DNA of 64,000 nt from Pseudomonadales bacterium (GTDB lineage: Bacteria > Pseudomonadota > Gammaproteobacteria > Pseudomonadales > Halieaceae). Below the pieces are notes generated by a model. It ran no database searches and was not told the origin of the DNA. It worked only from the letters and a program-made list of their open reading frames with translations. Made by a program: the position numbers and the translations under genes. Numbering within the stretch: position 1 is the first letter of the stretch; each line of letters opens with the position of its first letter. Positions 35,770 through 45,957 of this stretch are shown here, in pieces. The stretch lies in assembly GCA_024234855.1 (NCBI GenBank), contig JACKNN010000001.1, positions 744,001 to 808,000 of the forward strand. Reading direction: 5' to 3'.

Positions 35770-36813
35770 ATGAGCGGGGCAGTGGCAACAGCGGACACGG
35801 AGGCGGCGCACGGCAGGGGCTTTGTCTATACCCGCGCCTTGCCGGGCCTGATGGACCTGGCGGCGGCCCTGGGGGCCGACCGCGGCCTCATCGCCCGCAG
35901 CGCCGGGGTGGACCCTGTCCAGCTGGCGCTGCCGGACGCGGTCATTTCCCGCGACTGCTATTACCGCCTGCTGGCCGAATGCCAGCGCCAGACCGGCAAC
36001 CCGGATTTCGGCCTGCTCTCTGGACGGGTGTCGTACATGGGAAGTACACACCTGTTTCTCTACCTCGCCTCCACCAGTAAAACCCTGCGGGACTGGCTGA
36101 ACATGTTGCCCAGCGTCACCAGCCTGGTGGGCGATGTCGGCAGTGTGCAGGTCAGTCGTCACCGGGAGGGTTTCGCGCTGGAGTGGCACCCGGTGCGGCC
36201 GCCCGGCCCCGGGCGCTGCATGATCACCGATAATATCCTGGCCACTACCGTATTGCAGATGGACAGCTACTGCATGTTGCCGGTCAGGCCGCGGCGGGTG
36301 GACCTGAGCTACGCCCAGCCCGGGGATATCTCCGGCCTGCGCGAGCGGCTCGGCGGCCCGTTGCACTTCGACCAGCCTGTCAGTGCGATCCATTATGACT
36401 GGGACGTACTGGATTACCCGCAGGTGCACGTGGTAACCCGGGCCTATGACGCAGTCGTGGAGGAGTTCTCGGCGTTTTTCAGCGCCAACGCCTCTGCGGC
36501 GGATCCGCTTTCACTGGAGCTGCATGCGGCTATCCGACGCCAGTTACCGGTGGGCAAGTGCTCCATTGACAGCGTGGCGGCTGACATGGGCGTATCCCGC
36601 CGTACCCTGCAACGGCGGCTCAAGGAGCGCGACACCAATTTCCAGCAACTGCTGCAGGGCGTGAAGTCCAACCTCGCCCGGCGTTACCTCGAAGACAAAA
36701 GCCTGAGTATTATCGAAATCGCCTTCCTGCTGGGCTACGGCGATCCCTCATCGTTTTCCGCGGCTTTCAAGGCCTGGGGCGGCCTGACCCCCACCGAGTT
36801 CCGGCGGCAATAG
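35770..36813 (+). CDS. AraC-family regulator with OruR-type N-terminal domain
   Basis: A 347-residue transcription factor. Residues about 20-230 match the arabinose-binding-like domain of the OruR/ArgR group (LPGLMDLAAALGADRGLIARSAG). The C-terminal double helix-turn-helix has VAADMGVSRRTLQRRLKE and IIEIAFLLGYGDPSSFSAAF. GGAGGG lies 8 nt before the ATG at 35770. It is divergent from the atuA-like gene, 146 bp apart, and probably controls that operon. In P. aeruginosa the atu regulator is TetR-type, so this would be a different control. A ligand such as an isoprenoid acyl-CoA is inference. Confidence 0.9.
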   Translation: MSGAVATADTEAAHGRGFVYTRALPGLMDLAAALGADRGLIARSAGVDPVQLALPDAVISRDCYYRLLAECQRQTGNPDFGLLSGRVSYMGSTHLFLYLASTSKTLRDWLNMLPSVTSLVGDVGSVQVSRHREGFALEWHPVRPPGPGRCMITDNILATTVLQMDSYCMLPVRPRRVDLSYAQPGDISGLRERLGGPLHFDQPVSAIHYDWDVLDYPQVHVVTRAYDAVVEEFSAFFSANASAADPLSLELHAAIRRQLPVGKCSIDSVAADMGVSRRTLQRRLKERDTNFQQLLQGVKSNLARRYLEDKSLSIIEIAFLLGYGDPSSFSAAFKAWGGLTPTEFRRQ

Positions 36814-36918
36814 GGGCACCTTGCTGGCGTGCACACCTCGAGCGGTGGCCATATCGGCGCAGGTGGTTATACTTGAAAGCGAATGTACCACCCGTCCCTG
36901 ACGTACCAGGAGCTGTGC

Positions 36919-38472
36919 ATGGTATCCCTGCCTGCAATGATTGAACGGGCCGCGCGGCTGAATCCGGCTGGTGCAGCAACGACCTACGCAGGCCGCAGCT
37001 GCAGCTGGACCGATCTCGCCGGTCGAATGGCCCGCCTCGCGGGGGCCTTGCGCGGCTTCGGGCTGTGTGGGGGTGAGCGGATCGGTATTCTCGCTCTCAA
37101 CAGCGACCGCTACTACGAATTGCTGTTCGCCATTCCCTGGGCCGGCTTCTGCGTGGTGCCCCTGAATACCCGGTGGGCCCTGCCGGAGAACAATTACGCG
37201 GTGGAGGATTCCGGCACCCGGATACTGCTGTTTGACGATGCATTCGTGGAGCAGGCAGGCCATTTGTTCTACGCGGTGGAGGAGCTGGCTGTTGCGATCT
37301 TCATGGGGGAGGGCGAGTGCCCGCAGTGGGCCCTGTCCTACGAGGAACTCATCGCCAGTACTGACCCCGTTGCGGCCTCCACCCGGGGCGGGGACGATAT
37401 GGCCGGGATTTTCTATACCGGCGGCACCACCGGTTTTCCCAAGGGTGTCATGCAGTCCCACCGCGCCATCTGGGCCAGCGCCATGGGTGCACTCCCTGAT
37501 TTCCAGATGAATCGTGACAGCGTTTACCTGCACGTGGCGCCCATGTTCCATATGGCCGACTTTGCCGGAGGCATGGGTGTTACGCTGTGTGGTGGCAGGA
37601 ACGTGATACTACAATCCTTTGATCCTGCGCGGGTATTCGATACCTTCAGCAGCGAACAGGTGACCCATGTACTGCTGGTGCCGGCGATGATCAAGTTGCT
37701 GCTCGATTACCCCGGTGCGGCGGATGCGGACATGTCCAGCCTGCAGTGCATTATCTATGGCGCCTCACCGATGCCGGCAGCCAGCCTGCAGCGATGCCTG
37801 GCCACCTGGCCCACGGTTTCCCTGGTGCAGGCCTACGGCCAGACGGAACTGGCCCCGGTGGCGACCACCTTGTCAGCCCAGGCCCACCGCGAGGGCGGGG
37901 ATAAACTGAAGTCAGCCGGCCGCCCCACTGCGGTCACCGATATCCGCATTGTGGGTGAGGATGGCCGGGATTGCGCCGTTGGCTGTTCCGGCGAGATAGC
38001 TGCGCGGGGGCCCCACGCCATGATGGGCTACTGGAACAAACCCGAGGAAACCGCGGCGGCGTTGCGGGAGGGCTGGGTATTCACCGGGGATGCGGGCTAT
38101 CTCGACGAGGACGGCTACCTGTTTATTGTCGACCGGGTGAAGGACATGGTGGTGACCGGCGGTGAGAACGTGTTCACCACCGAGGTGGAAAACGCCGTTA
38201 TCAGCCACGAGGCGGTGCGGGACGTCGCGGTCATCGGCATCCCCCACGCGGAATGGGGCGAGGCGGTGCACGCAATCGTCATATTGCATCCCGGGAGCGC
38301 CGTGACGGAAACCGAGCTGATAGGTCATTGCCGTGAGCATATCGCCGGCTACAAGTTGCCCAGGAGTTTCACCTTCCGGGAAGAGCCCCTGCCCCTGTCC
38401 GGCGCGGGCAAGGTGCTGAAAACCGAGCTGCGCAAACCCTTCTGGGAAGGAATGGAGCGCCGCGTCAATTAG
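36919..38472 (+). CDS. Acyl-CoA synthetase (AMP-forming)
   Basis: A 517-residue ANL-superfamily ligase that activates a carboxylic acid to its CoA thioester via acyl-AMP. The P-loop FYTGGTTGFPKGV lies at about 165-177, then QAYGQTEL, TGDAGYLDEDGY, and C-terminal KDMVVTGGENVFTTEVE and SGAGKVLKTELR with the catalytic Lys. The ATG at 36919 has AGGAG 6 nt upstream and is better than 36883. It follows the AraC gene by 105 bp on the same strand. Together with the atu-type operon it could feed isoprenoid acids such as citronellate into the pathway. Confidence 0.9.
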   Translation: MVSLPAMIERAARLNPAGAATTYAGRSCSWTDLAGRMARLAGALRGFGLCGGERIGILALNSDRYYELLFAIPWAGFCVVPLNTRWALPENNYAVEDSGTRILLFDDAFVEQAGHLFYAVEELAVAIFMGEGECPQWALSYEELIASTDPVAASTRGGDDMAGIFYTGGTTGFPKGVMQSHRAIWASAMGALPDFQMNRDSVYLHVAPMFHMADFAGGMGVTLCGGRNVILQSFDPARVFDTFSSEQVTHVLLVPAMIKLLLDYPGAADADMSSLQCIIYGASPMPAASLQRCLATWPTVSLVQAYGQTELAPVATTLSAQAHREGGDKLKSAGRPTAVTDIRIVGEDGRDCAVGCSGEIAARGPHAMMGYWNKPEETAAALREGWVFTGDAGYLDEDGYLFIVDRVKDMVVTGGENVFTTEVENAVISHEAVRDVAVIGIPHAEWGEAVHAIVILHPGSAVTETELIGHCREHIAGYKLPRSFTFREEPLPLSGAGKVLKTELRKPFWEGMERRVN

Positions 38473-38640
38473 GCGGCCAGCCGCCGGTAAGCGTATTCCC
38501 TTTACAGTTCTTCACACTCTACACGCGCCAATCAGGCGGGCGATGGGGTACCATACGGGCCACTATCGGCCCTGGTGGAATTGCATCATCTGCAGTGACG
38601 TCACCGCAGGGCCCCGCCAACCCAGCCGGGATCGTTATCA

Positions 38641-39720
38641 ATGCAAAACAAGTGGATAAAGCGCCTGCTGCCACTGCTGGTGATTGCCGTCGCTGTGGCG
38701 ATTGCGATGCTGATGATTGCCAGCCGGCCGGAGTTGCCGCGCCGCGAAAGCGCGATTGCCCTGCCGCTCGTCGAGGTGCTGGTGGCCGAGCCCGGGCCGG
38801 TTGATGTGGCCATCCACTCTCGCGGCACCGTCACTGCCATCGCCGATATTGAGCTGGCCTCCGAGGTGTCTGGCCGGATTGTCTGGGTAGCGCCGGAATT
38901 TGTGGCGGGCGGCCTGGTGAGCAAGGGCACTCCCCTGCTGCGGATTGATCCCATCGACTACGAGGTGGCCGTGTCGGCGGCGCAGGCGGGTCTCGCCAGC
39001 GCCCGGTTGTCCCTGGCCGAGGTGCAGGTGGTCGTAAAACGGGCCGCGATCGATGAGGCCGAGGCACAGGTGCGGGCGGCGCAGGATCGGCTGCGCCAGG
39101 CCGAAGCGGATCTCGCCAACACGGCGATAGCCGCGCCGTTTGACGCGGTCATCGACAGCAAGCGGGTCGACCTGGGGCAGTATGTGCAGGCGGGTTCTGC
39201 GCTGATGCGCTTGCTGGGGACGTCCAGTGTGGAAGTCAGGCTGCCGCTGCTGGCTTCGGATGTGCCCTTCGTTCGCTACGGCCAGGCGCCCGATGGCAGC
39301 TGGTCCCAGGCTGAACTCAGCGCCAGGTTCGGCGATGTCACCCGCAGCTGGACGGCGCGGCTGGTTCGCCTGGAACAGCGCGTGGATGAACAGACCCGGG
39401 TCTTCTACCTGGTCGCCGAGGTCGAGGCGCCCTACGACGAGGCCCGCTACCCCTGGCCCTTATCCATTGGCCAGTTCGTCGAAGCGCGAATCCAGGGTAG
39501 CGCGATACCCGGCGCGGTCCTTATCCCGCGCTCGGCACTGCACGGTGGCGATTCGGTGTATATCGTCGAACAGGGCCGTGTGCACAAGCGGCAGGTGCAG
39601 GTGCGGCGCCGGGAGCAGGACGGTGTCATCGTCGGTGAAGGTCTGGCCAGCGGCGACCAGGTCATCGTGTCACACCTGGACATGATGGTAGAGGGCATGC
39701 CGGTGGACGTGGAGCGCTAG
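38641..39720 (+). CDS. RND efflux periplasmic adaptor, first pair
   Basis: A 359-residue membrane-fusion protein. An N-terminal membrane anchor (about 8-27) is followed by a lipoyl half-domain (ASEVSGRIVWVAPEF), a helical hairpin (AEAQVRAAQDRLRQAEADLA), the second lipoyl half (IAAPFDAVIDSK) and beta-barrel and membrane-proximal domains. It links an inner-membrane RND pump to an outer-membrane channel. Its stop codon abuts the ATG of the pump gene (TAGATG). No outer-membrane channel gene is nearby, so a shared TolC-type protein is likely. Confidence 0.92.
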   Translation: MQNKWIKRLLPLLVIAVAVAIAMLMIASRPELPRRESAIALPLVEVLVAEPGPVDVAIHSRGTVTAIADIELASEVSGRIVWVAPEFVAGGLVSKGTPLLRIDPIDYEVAVSAAQAGLASARLSLAEVQVVVKRAAIDEAEAQVRAAQDRLRQAEADLANTAIAAPFDAVIDSKRVDLGQYVQAGSALMRLLGTSSVEVRLPLLASDVPFVRYGQAPDGSWSQAELSARFGDVTRSWTARLVRLEQRVDEQTRVFYLVAEVEAPYDEARYPWPLSIGQFVEARIQGSAIPGAVLIPRSALHGGDSVYIVEQGRVHKRQVQVRRREQDGVIVGEGLASGDQVIVSHLDMMVEGMPVDVER

Positions 39721-42700
39721 ATGCAGGAGCGCGGTATCGTCGCCTGGATGGCGGGCAACCCCGTTGCCGCCAACCTGCTCATGCTGGTGATCATAGTCGG
39801 TGGGCTGGCGTCCGTGGACAGCATCACCAAGGAGGTTTATCCCACCTTTCCCTCGGAGACCATCACCATCACCGTGCCCTATCCGGGCAGTTCGCCGGAA
39901 GAGGTGGAAGAGGGTATCGTGCGCAAGATCGAGGAATCCATCCAGGATATCGTCGGTATCGAGGAGATCCGCTCCCAGGCGCTGGAGGGGTGGGGCGTGG
40001 TTACCGTGCAGCTCGAGCCGGGCACGCCCATGGCCAAGGCCCTGGGCCAGGTCAAAGCGAGGGTGGACGGAATCGCCTCGTTCCCCCTGAACGCCGAGGA
40101 ACCCATAGTCGACGAGGTACTCACCCGCATCCGGGCGATGCGGTTGACACTTTACGGCGCGTTGGAAGAGGCCCAGCTCAAGGAACTGGCGCAGCAGCTG
40201 CGCGATGAAGTGCTGGCGCTACCCGGCATCACCCAGGTGTCCATCAGCGGTGAACGCAACTACGAAATATCCATCGAGGTGTCGGACTCGGCGCTGCGTC
40301 GCTACGGCCTGGGCTTTGCCGATGTGGTGCGGGCGGTACAGGCGCGCTCGCGGGACCTGCCCGGCGGCAAGTTGCGCACCGACGCCGGCTCTATTGTGCT
40401 GCGCTCCGTCGGCCAGGCCTATAGCGGCGACGAGTTTGCCGACCTCACCCTGATCACCCGCGACGACGGCACCCGCCTCACCCTGGGCGATGTGGCCAGG
40501 GTGAGGGACACATTCCCTGACCAGCCGGTACTGAGCCGGCTCAACGGCAAGCCCAGCCTCACCCTGGAGGTCGACCGGGTAGGTGAGCAGGATGTGCTGG
40601 CGATGACGGAGCAGTTGCGCCAGTTCGTGGAGCGCAAACGGGCGGAATTACCGCCGGGGGTCGAGTTTGTGGCCTGGTCCGACCGCAGTGTATCGCTCAA
40701 GGGTCGGATCGAGCTCCTGCTCACCAGCGCGGTGCAGGGTGCGTTGCTCGTGCTGATCACCCTGGCCCTGTTTCTCGATCTGTCACTGGCATTCTGGGTA
40801 ATGCTCGGCGTGCCCTTCTCCATGCTGGGTGCCCTGCTGGCGATCAACGCACTGGGCCTGCCGGTTTCCATCAATGTCATGTCGGTGTTCGGTTTTATCC
40901 TGGTACTGGGGATGCTGGTGGATGACGGCATCGTCACCGCGGAAAGCGCCTACGCCCAGCTTGAGCAGGAAAACCAGGGGGTCGACAGCATCGTGCGGGG
41001 AGTGCGGCGGGTGACTGTGGCGACGGTATTCGGCGTGCTGACCACGATGATCGCGTTTGTGCCCACCATGTTCCTCGAGGAGGGTGTGGGGCGCATCTTT
41101 TCCCAGATCGTGCCCATTGTCCTGCTCTGCCTGGGATTTTCGCTGCTGGAAACCAAGTTGATCCTGCCGGCGCACCTGCGTCATATCCGGATAGTGCAGC
41201 GCGAGCGCAATCCCGGGTCAGTGCTGGCGCGGATTTCTGCCGTGCAACAGGCCTGCGTGCGGGGCCTGCAGCGCTTCGCCGAAACACGCTACCGCCCCGC
41301 GCTCGAATTCGCCGTCCAGTGGCGCTATACCACCCTGGCGGCTTTCCTCGGCGGCCTCATCATATGCCTGGCCCTTCTGCCGGCGGGTATTGTCCGCTTT
41401 GTGTTTTTCCCCAGCGTGCCCTCAGACCAGATCAACATCGTCCTGAAAATGCCGCAGGGTACTTCCTGGAAGAAAACCCACGACTACACCTTGCGGCTGG
41501 AGGAGGCGGCGCGGGCAATGGATGAACGCTACCGGCAGCAGACCGGTTCCGAAACCGGTGTCATCATGGAGCTGATGTCACTGTCAGTTGAGGATACCGA
41601 GGCCAAGGTGACCGTGGAGTTATTGCCGAGTACCGAGCGCGATATCACCTCGGTGGAACTGGCCAAGTGGCTGCGGGAAAGCCTGGGCGAGCTGAGCGGC
41701 GTGCAGTCACTGACGCTCAACGCCAGTGCCGGCCCCTCGGGGTCGGTGATCGATGTCGAGCTGTCGGGCCACGACCTCACCGCGCTGCGCGGGGCCGCCG
41801 GTGAGTTGAAAACTGCGCTGCTGGCCTACGACGGCGTATTTGATATCAGGGACAGCTTCGACGCCGGCGGGCCGGAGCTCGATATCCGGGTCTCCCCCGA
41901 GGGTGACGCCCTCGGCCTGGGCCAGGTGGAACTGGCCAGCCAGGTCCGCCAGGCGTTCTTTGGCGCCGAGATCCAGCGCGTGCAACGCGGGCGCAACGAG
42001 GTCCGTGTGTATGTGCGTTTTCCCGCCGGGGAGCGGGCCTCGCTGGAATCCCTGCGCTCCATGTGGATCGATATCCCCGGCCGCGGCAAGGTGCCGTTCG
42101 AGGTGGTGGGCGAGGCGCGTGAACGTGTCGGGGTCAGCGTCATTCATCGGTTCAATCGCCAGCGGGTGGTGAACGTGGAAGCCGACGTGGACAAGACGCG
42201 GGTTGAACCGGGCGTGGTCGATGCGGAAATCGCCAGCCGGCTGCTGCCTGACATCCTGGCGCGTTACCCTGGCGTGACCGGCCGTCTCAGCGGCGAGGCG
42301 GAGGACCAGGAGCAGACCACCGATGCATTGAGCCTGGGGGCGATCACCGTCCTGCTCATGATTTACGCCGCACTCGCGGTGCCTCTGCGCAGCTATGCCC
42401 AGCCGCTGATCATCATGTCGGTGATTCCCTTCGGCATCACCGGGGCGATCCTCGGTCACCTGATAGTGGGCAGCGCGGTCAGCGTGCTGTCGGTGATCGG
42501 CATGATCGGCCTCGCCGGTATCGTGATCAACGACAGCCTGGTACTGGTGGATCACATCAACGAGCGTTTGCGCGCACAGCCGGAGCTGTGGCGGGAAGCG
42601 GTTATCGAAGGCGGTGTGCGCCGCTTCCGCCCGGTGTTGCTGACCTCGGTGACCACCTTCATGGGCCTGCTGCCCATCCAGCTGGAGGCCTCCATCCAGG

Positions 42701-42849
42701 CCCAGTTTGTCAAACCGATGGCGATCTCCATCGCCTTTGGCGTGATGTTCGCCACCTTCGTGACACTGTTCATGGTACCGGTGCTGTATTTTGTCGGCCG
42801 GGATATCAGCTCGCGGCTTTCCGGCGCAGGCTCAGTACCGCAACGGTAA
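39721..42849 (+). CDS. RND efflux permease, first pair
   Basis: A 1042-residue AcrB-fold proton-driven exporter with twelve membrane helices and two large periplasmic loops. The transmembrane-4 proton relay has the usual Asp pair (GMLVDDGIVTAE). EEVEEGIVRKIEESI, VSISGERN and GIAGIVINDS-type segments are present. It is an HAE1-like multidrug or lipid exporter; the substrate cannot be predicted. Its last 44 bp overlap the end of the opposite-strand RND gene. Confidence 0.93.
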   Translation: MQERGIVAWMAGNPVAANLLMLVIIVGGLASVDSITKEVYPTFPSETITITVPYPGSSPEEVEEGIVRKIEESIQDIVGIEEIRSQALEGWGVVTVQLEPGTPMAKALGQVKARVDGIASFPLNAEEPIVDEVLTRIRAMRLTLYGALEEAQLKELAQQLRDEVLALPGITQVSISGERNYEISIEVSDSALRRYGLGFADVVRAVQARSRDLPGGKLRTDAGSIVLRSVGQAYSGDEFADLTLITRDDGTRLTLGDVARVRDTFPDQPVLSRLNGKPSLTLEVDRVGEQDVLAMTEQLRQFVERKRAELPPGVEFVAWSDRSVSLKGRIELLLTSAVQGALLVLITLALFLDLSLAFWVMLGVPFSMLGALLAINALGLPVSINVMSVFGFILVLGMLVDDGIVTAESAYAQLEQENQGVDSIVRGVRRVTVATVFGVLTTMIAFVPTMFLEEGVGRIFSQIVPIVLLCLGFSLLETKLILPAHLRHIRIVQRERNPGSVLARISAVQQACVRGLQRFAETRYRPALEFAVQWRYTTLAAFLGGLIICLALLPAGIVRFVFFPSVPSDQINIVLKMPQGTSWKKTHDYTLRLEEAARAMDERYRQQTGSETGVIMELMSLSVEDTEAKVTVELLPSTERDITSVELAKWLRESLGELSGVQSLTLNASAGPSGSVIDVELSGHDLTALRGAAGELKTALLAYDGVFDIRDSFDAGGPELDIRVSPEGDALGLGQVELASQVRQAFFGAEIQRVQRGRNEVRVYVRFPAGERASLESLRSMWIDIPGRGKVPFEVVGEARERVGVSVIHRFNRQRVVNVEADVDKTRVEPGVVDAEIASRLLPDILARYPGVTGRLSGEAEDQEQTTDALSLGAITVLLMIYAALAVPLRSYAQPLIIMSVIPFGITGAILGHLIVGSAVSVLSVIGMIGLAGIVINDSLVLVDHINERLRAQPELWREAVIEGGVRRFRPVLLTSVTTFMGLLPIQLEASIQAQFVKPMAISIAFGVMFATFVTLFMVPVLYFVGRDISSRLSGAGSVPQR

Positions 42850-45800
42850 GCGCCGGCAGCATCGTCAGGGTCACCAGTGCCGCCCCGATGATGCCGAACA
42901 TGACAATGGCCCCCACTCCCCGGTACAGCTCGGTGCCCGCCCCGGGGATCAGTACCAGCGGCGACAGGCCGCACAGTGTGGTGATCGTGGACATGGCGAT
43001 GGGGCGCAGGCGCGCTTCCACCGCCTCCGAGACCGCCGCCAATGGCGCCATCTGCCGTTGGTCGGTATTCTGCACCGCCCGGTGCACGATCAGGATCGGG
43101 TTGTTGACGACCGTGCCCATCAGGATCAGGAAGCCCAGCATGGAAATCATGTCGAAGGACTGCACGATGGCGGCCAGGCCGACCAGTGGCAGCAGGCCGC
43201 CAACAGCGTTCAGCACCCACAACCCGACGATGCCACCGGCAATACCCAGCGGAATCGAGGTCATGATCAGCAGTGGGTAGCCCCAGTGGTTGAAGATGGC
43301 CACCATCAGCAGGTAAATGATCAGCAGGGCAACCAGGTAGTTGCCCAGCAGCGCCTCGCGGGTGGCGTCCAACTGGTCGGCGGCGCCGGAGATCGCGACA
43401 TTCACATCCGCCGGGATTGCGCCGCGCTCGCGCAGGTAGTCAACCACTTCCGAGCGCACCCGCGCCACCCCGGTCTCCAGTGGTATCTCGCGCGGGGGAA
43501 TGATATTGAGGGTGACCGTGCGGCGGCCATTTACCCTGCGCACCACGCTGCTGCTGACGGTCTCCGTGATGTCTGCCACCGCGCCCAGCGGCAGCACTTC
43601 ACCCGCCCCGGTATACAGCGGCAGGCGTGCCAGGGTATCCAGCGTGGCATCCTGGCCGACGTCGCTGTACAGGTAGATGTCGATCTTGTCGTCATCCATG
43701 AAAAACTCATCCACGTAGCTGCCGTCGGTCAATGCCGCCACGGTGAATCCCAGGGTATCGGCGGTCATATTGAGCTCGGCGGCGCGCGCCCAGCGCGGCC
43801 TCACTTCCACCATCGGTTGTGCCAGTGTGAGTGAGCCGGGTTGGCTCTGGATACGCGGATCCTCGAATACTTCCTCGGCCCGGCGATAGGCCGTCAGCGC
43901 CACCTCGTAAATCGTTGCGAGATCGGGGCCGGAAATATCCAGGTTGATGCTGCGGGTGCCCCCGTCGTTGCTGCTGATGATCGAGCCCCGGGCCGCGAAG
44001 GCGCGCATGCCCGGGTACTCCCGGTACTTGCGGGTGATCGCATCCATCAGCGCTTCGATATCCGCCGCACGTACCGGCTCGGCGATAATGCGGACCTGGT
44101 CAGCGCCGATCCGCAGGGTCATGTACAGGACTGCCGGCACATCGGTCTCTCCCCGGTCAAACAGGGAGGGATCTGCATTCACGTGGGGCAGCAGCCAGGC
44201 TTCTACCTCGGTGCCGATTTTTTCCATCGCCGCCAGGTTGTACCCCGGGGGCGCGTTCATGGCGGCAAATACTTTTGGTTCCTCCCCCTCGGGCAGGTAT
44301 TCCGCCGCCGGTGTCATCAGCCAGATCACCGCCAGGCTGAGCAAGGAGGTGATCGCGATACAGGCGAAGCGCCGGGTGGGGGTCGCAATGGTGCTGTGAA
44401 CAAGTTTGAGGGTGGCGTCGCGGCTGCGGTGGAACACCGGCTGGTCGGCCGTGTCGCTGTTGCTGCCGCCGAAGTTGAGCCTGGCAGCCGCCGCCGGCAG
44501 CACGGTCACCGCCACCAGCATGGAGGCCAGGATGGCGGCGGCAATGGCGATCGCCACGTCGGAATAGAGCTGTCCCGCCTCCTGCTCGACAAACGCGACG
44601 GGGATAAAAACCAGCACGGTGGTCATGGTCGAGGCGAACACCGCGGGCCACACCTGCCTCACGCCAGTCAGTGCCGCCTCGAAGCGGCCGGCGCCGCGAC
44701 GCCGCTCCAGTTCGATACTTTCCAGCACCACGATACTGTTGTCCAGGGTCATACCGATGGCGAACGCGATGCCCGCCAGTGAGATGACATTCACGGTGCG
44801 GCCCGCCAGCAACAGGCCGAGGAAGGCGACGATGATGCAGATTGGAATACCCATAACGCCCACCAGTGTTGCCCGGTAGGAGCGCAGGAACAGGTACATG
44901 ACCACGGTGGCGAGCAGGGCGCCGAGAATCAGGTTCTGCCAGACGTTCTGGACCGACTCCTCAACGTAGCGCACATCATCGGCTATGGGTTTGAGCTGCA
45001 TGCCCGCCGGCACCAGCAGCTCTCGATTGATGGTGTCGATTTCCGCGCTCATCCGTCGCTTGATGTCGATGACATTGGAGCCCGGTTCACGGCGCAGCGC
45101 GATAAAAATATGGGGGGCGCCGTTGAAACGGGTTATCGAGCGTTTCTCGAACTGGCCCAGTCGAACCTCGGCGACATCTGACAGGCGAATTACCTGGTCA
45201 CCGCGGCGCGCCAGTATCAGTTCTCCCACCTCACTGATACTTTCGAAGCGTCCGATTGTGCGCAGCAGGTACTCGCGTTTACCCGATTCGATGGTGCCAC
45301 CGGATCGGTCGAGATTGCGACTGCGGATTGCGCCACGCAGATCCGTCAGCGACAGGCCGCGCTGGGCCAGCCGGGCGGGGTCCACCAGTACCTGGACCTG
45401 GCGCTCTTCCCCGCCCCAGACGGCCACCTCGGATACGCCTGCCACCGAGGCCAGGCGCGGCTTGACGTTGTCCTGCATAAAATCCAGTGTCATGTCCATG
45501 TTCAGCTGGCGGGGATTACCGGGCAGTGCCTCGGCGCTGAAGAACATAAAATAATTGCCGGAAAATGAATTGGCGTAAATAGTCGGCTCGTCGACGTTCT
45601 CCGGGTATGAGGGCACCTGGCTCAGGGCATTGTTGACCCTGATCATCATCTCGGTAACATCGGTGCCAAAGGGAAATTCCAGCTCGATTTCCGCCGAGCC
45701 ACTGCGGGCAGTGGCGGTGATGCGCGACAGGTTGGGCAGGTTGCGCAGGTAGTCTTCCTGCTCGACCAGTATTTCCTTTTCCACATCCTGGGGGGTGGCG

Positions 45801-45952
45801 CCGGGCCAGCTGGTGCGTATACCGATCGTCCGCACATCGAGGTCGGGAATCATCTGCACCGGGATACGCAGGGCCGCGAAGATCCCGAGGATACAGATGA
45901 TAAGGACGCAGACCGTCAGCAGGGTGCCGTGCCTGATGATTTGCTCGAACAC
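42806..45952 (-). CDS. RND efflux permease, second pair
   Basis: A 1048-residue RND exporter with a GTG start. PVQMIPDLDVRTIGIRTSWPG in the first loop and VDEPTIYANSF mark the HAE1-like group. In transmembrane helix 4 the proton-relay pair reads GMTLDNSIVVLE, with Asn in place of the second Asp. This variant occurs elsewhere in the family, so it need not mean loss of function. The adaptor gene lies 5 nt upstream. The gene converges with the first pump, with a 44-bp overlap of coding ends. Confidence 0.93.
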   Translation of the reverse strand: MFEQIIRHGTLLTVCVLIICILGIFAALRIPVQMIPDLDVRTIGIRTSWPGATPQDVEKEILVEQEDYLRNLPNLSRITATARSGSAEIELEFPFGTDVTEMMIRVNNALSQVPSYPENVDEPTIYANSFSGNYFMFFSAEALPGNPRQLNMDMTLDFMQDNVKPRLASVAGVSEVAVWGGEERQVQVLVDPARLAQRGLSLTDLRGAIRSRNLDRSGGTIESGKREYLLRTIGRFESISEVGELILARRGDQVIRLSDVAEVRLGQFEKRSITRFNGAPHIFIALRREPGSNVIDIKRRMSAEIDTINRELLVPAGMQLKPIADDVRYVEESVQNVWQNLILGALLATVVMYLFLRSYRATLVGVMGIPICIIVAFLGLLLAGRTVNVISLAGIAFAIGMTLDNSIVVLESIELERRRGAGRFEAALTGVRQVWPAVFASTMTTVLVFIPVAFVEQEAGQLYSDVAIAIAAAILASMLVAVTVLPAAAARLNFGGSNSDTADQPVFHRSRDATLKLVHSTIATPTRRFACIAITSLLSLAVIWLMTPAAEYLPEGEEPKVFAAMNAPPGYNLAAMEKIGTEVEAWLLPHVNADPSLFDRGETDVPAVLYMTLRIGADQVRIIAEPVRAADIEALMDAITRKYREYPGMRAFAARGSIISSNDGGTRSINLDISGPDLATIYEVALTAYRRAEEVFEDPRIQSQPGSLTLAQPMVEVRPRWARAAELNMTADTLGFTVAALTDGSYVDEFFMDDDKIDIYLYSDVGQDATLDTLARLPLYTGAGEVLPLGAVADITETVSSSVVRRVNGRRTVTLNIIPPREIPLETGVARVRSEVVDYLRERGAIPADVNVAISGAADQLDATREALLGNYLVALLIIYLLMVAIFNHWGYPLLIMTSIPLGIAGGIVGLWVLNAVGGLLPLVGLAAIVQSFDMISMLGFLILMGTVVNNPILIVHRAVQNTDQRQMAPLAAVSEAVEARLRPIAMSTITTLCGLSPLVLIPGAGTELYRGVGAIVMFGIIGAALVTLTMLPALTVAVLSLRRKAAS

Positions 45953-45957
45953 GGCGC

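Noticed and set aside
43841..44782. 313-codon plus-strand frame opposite the second RND permease
   Set aside because: Gly/His/Arg-rich antisense of a conserved permease.
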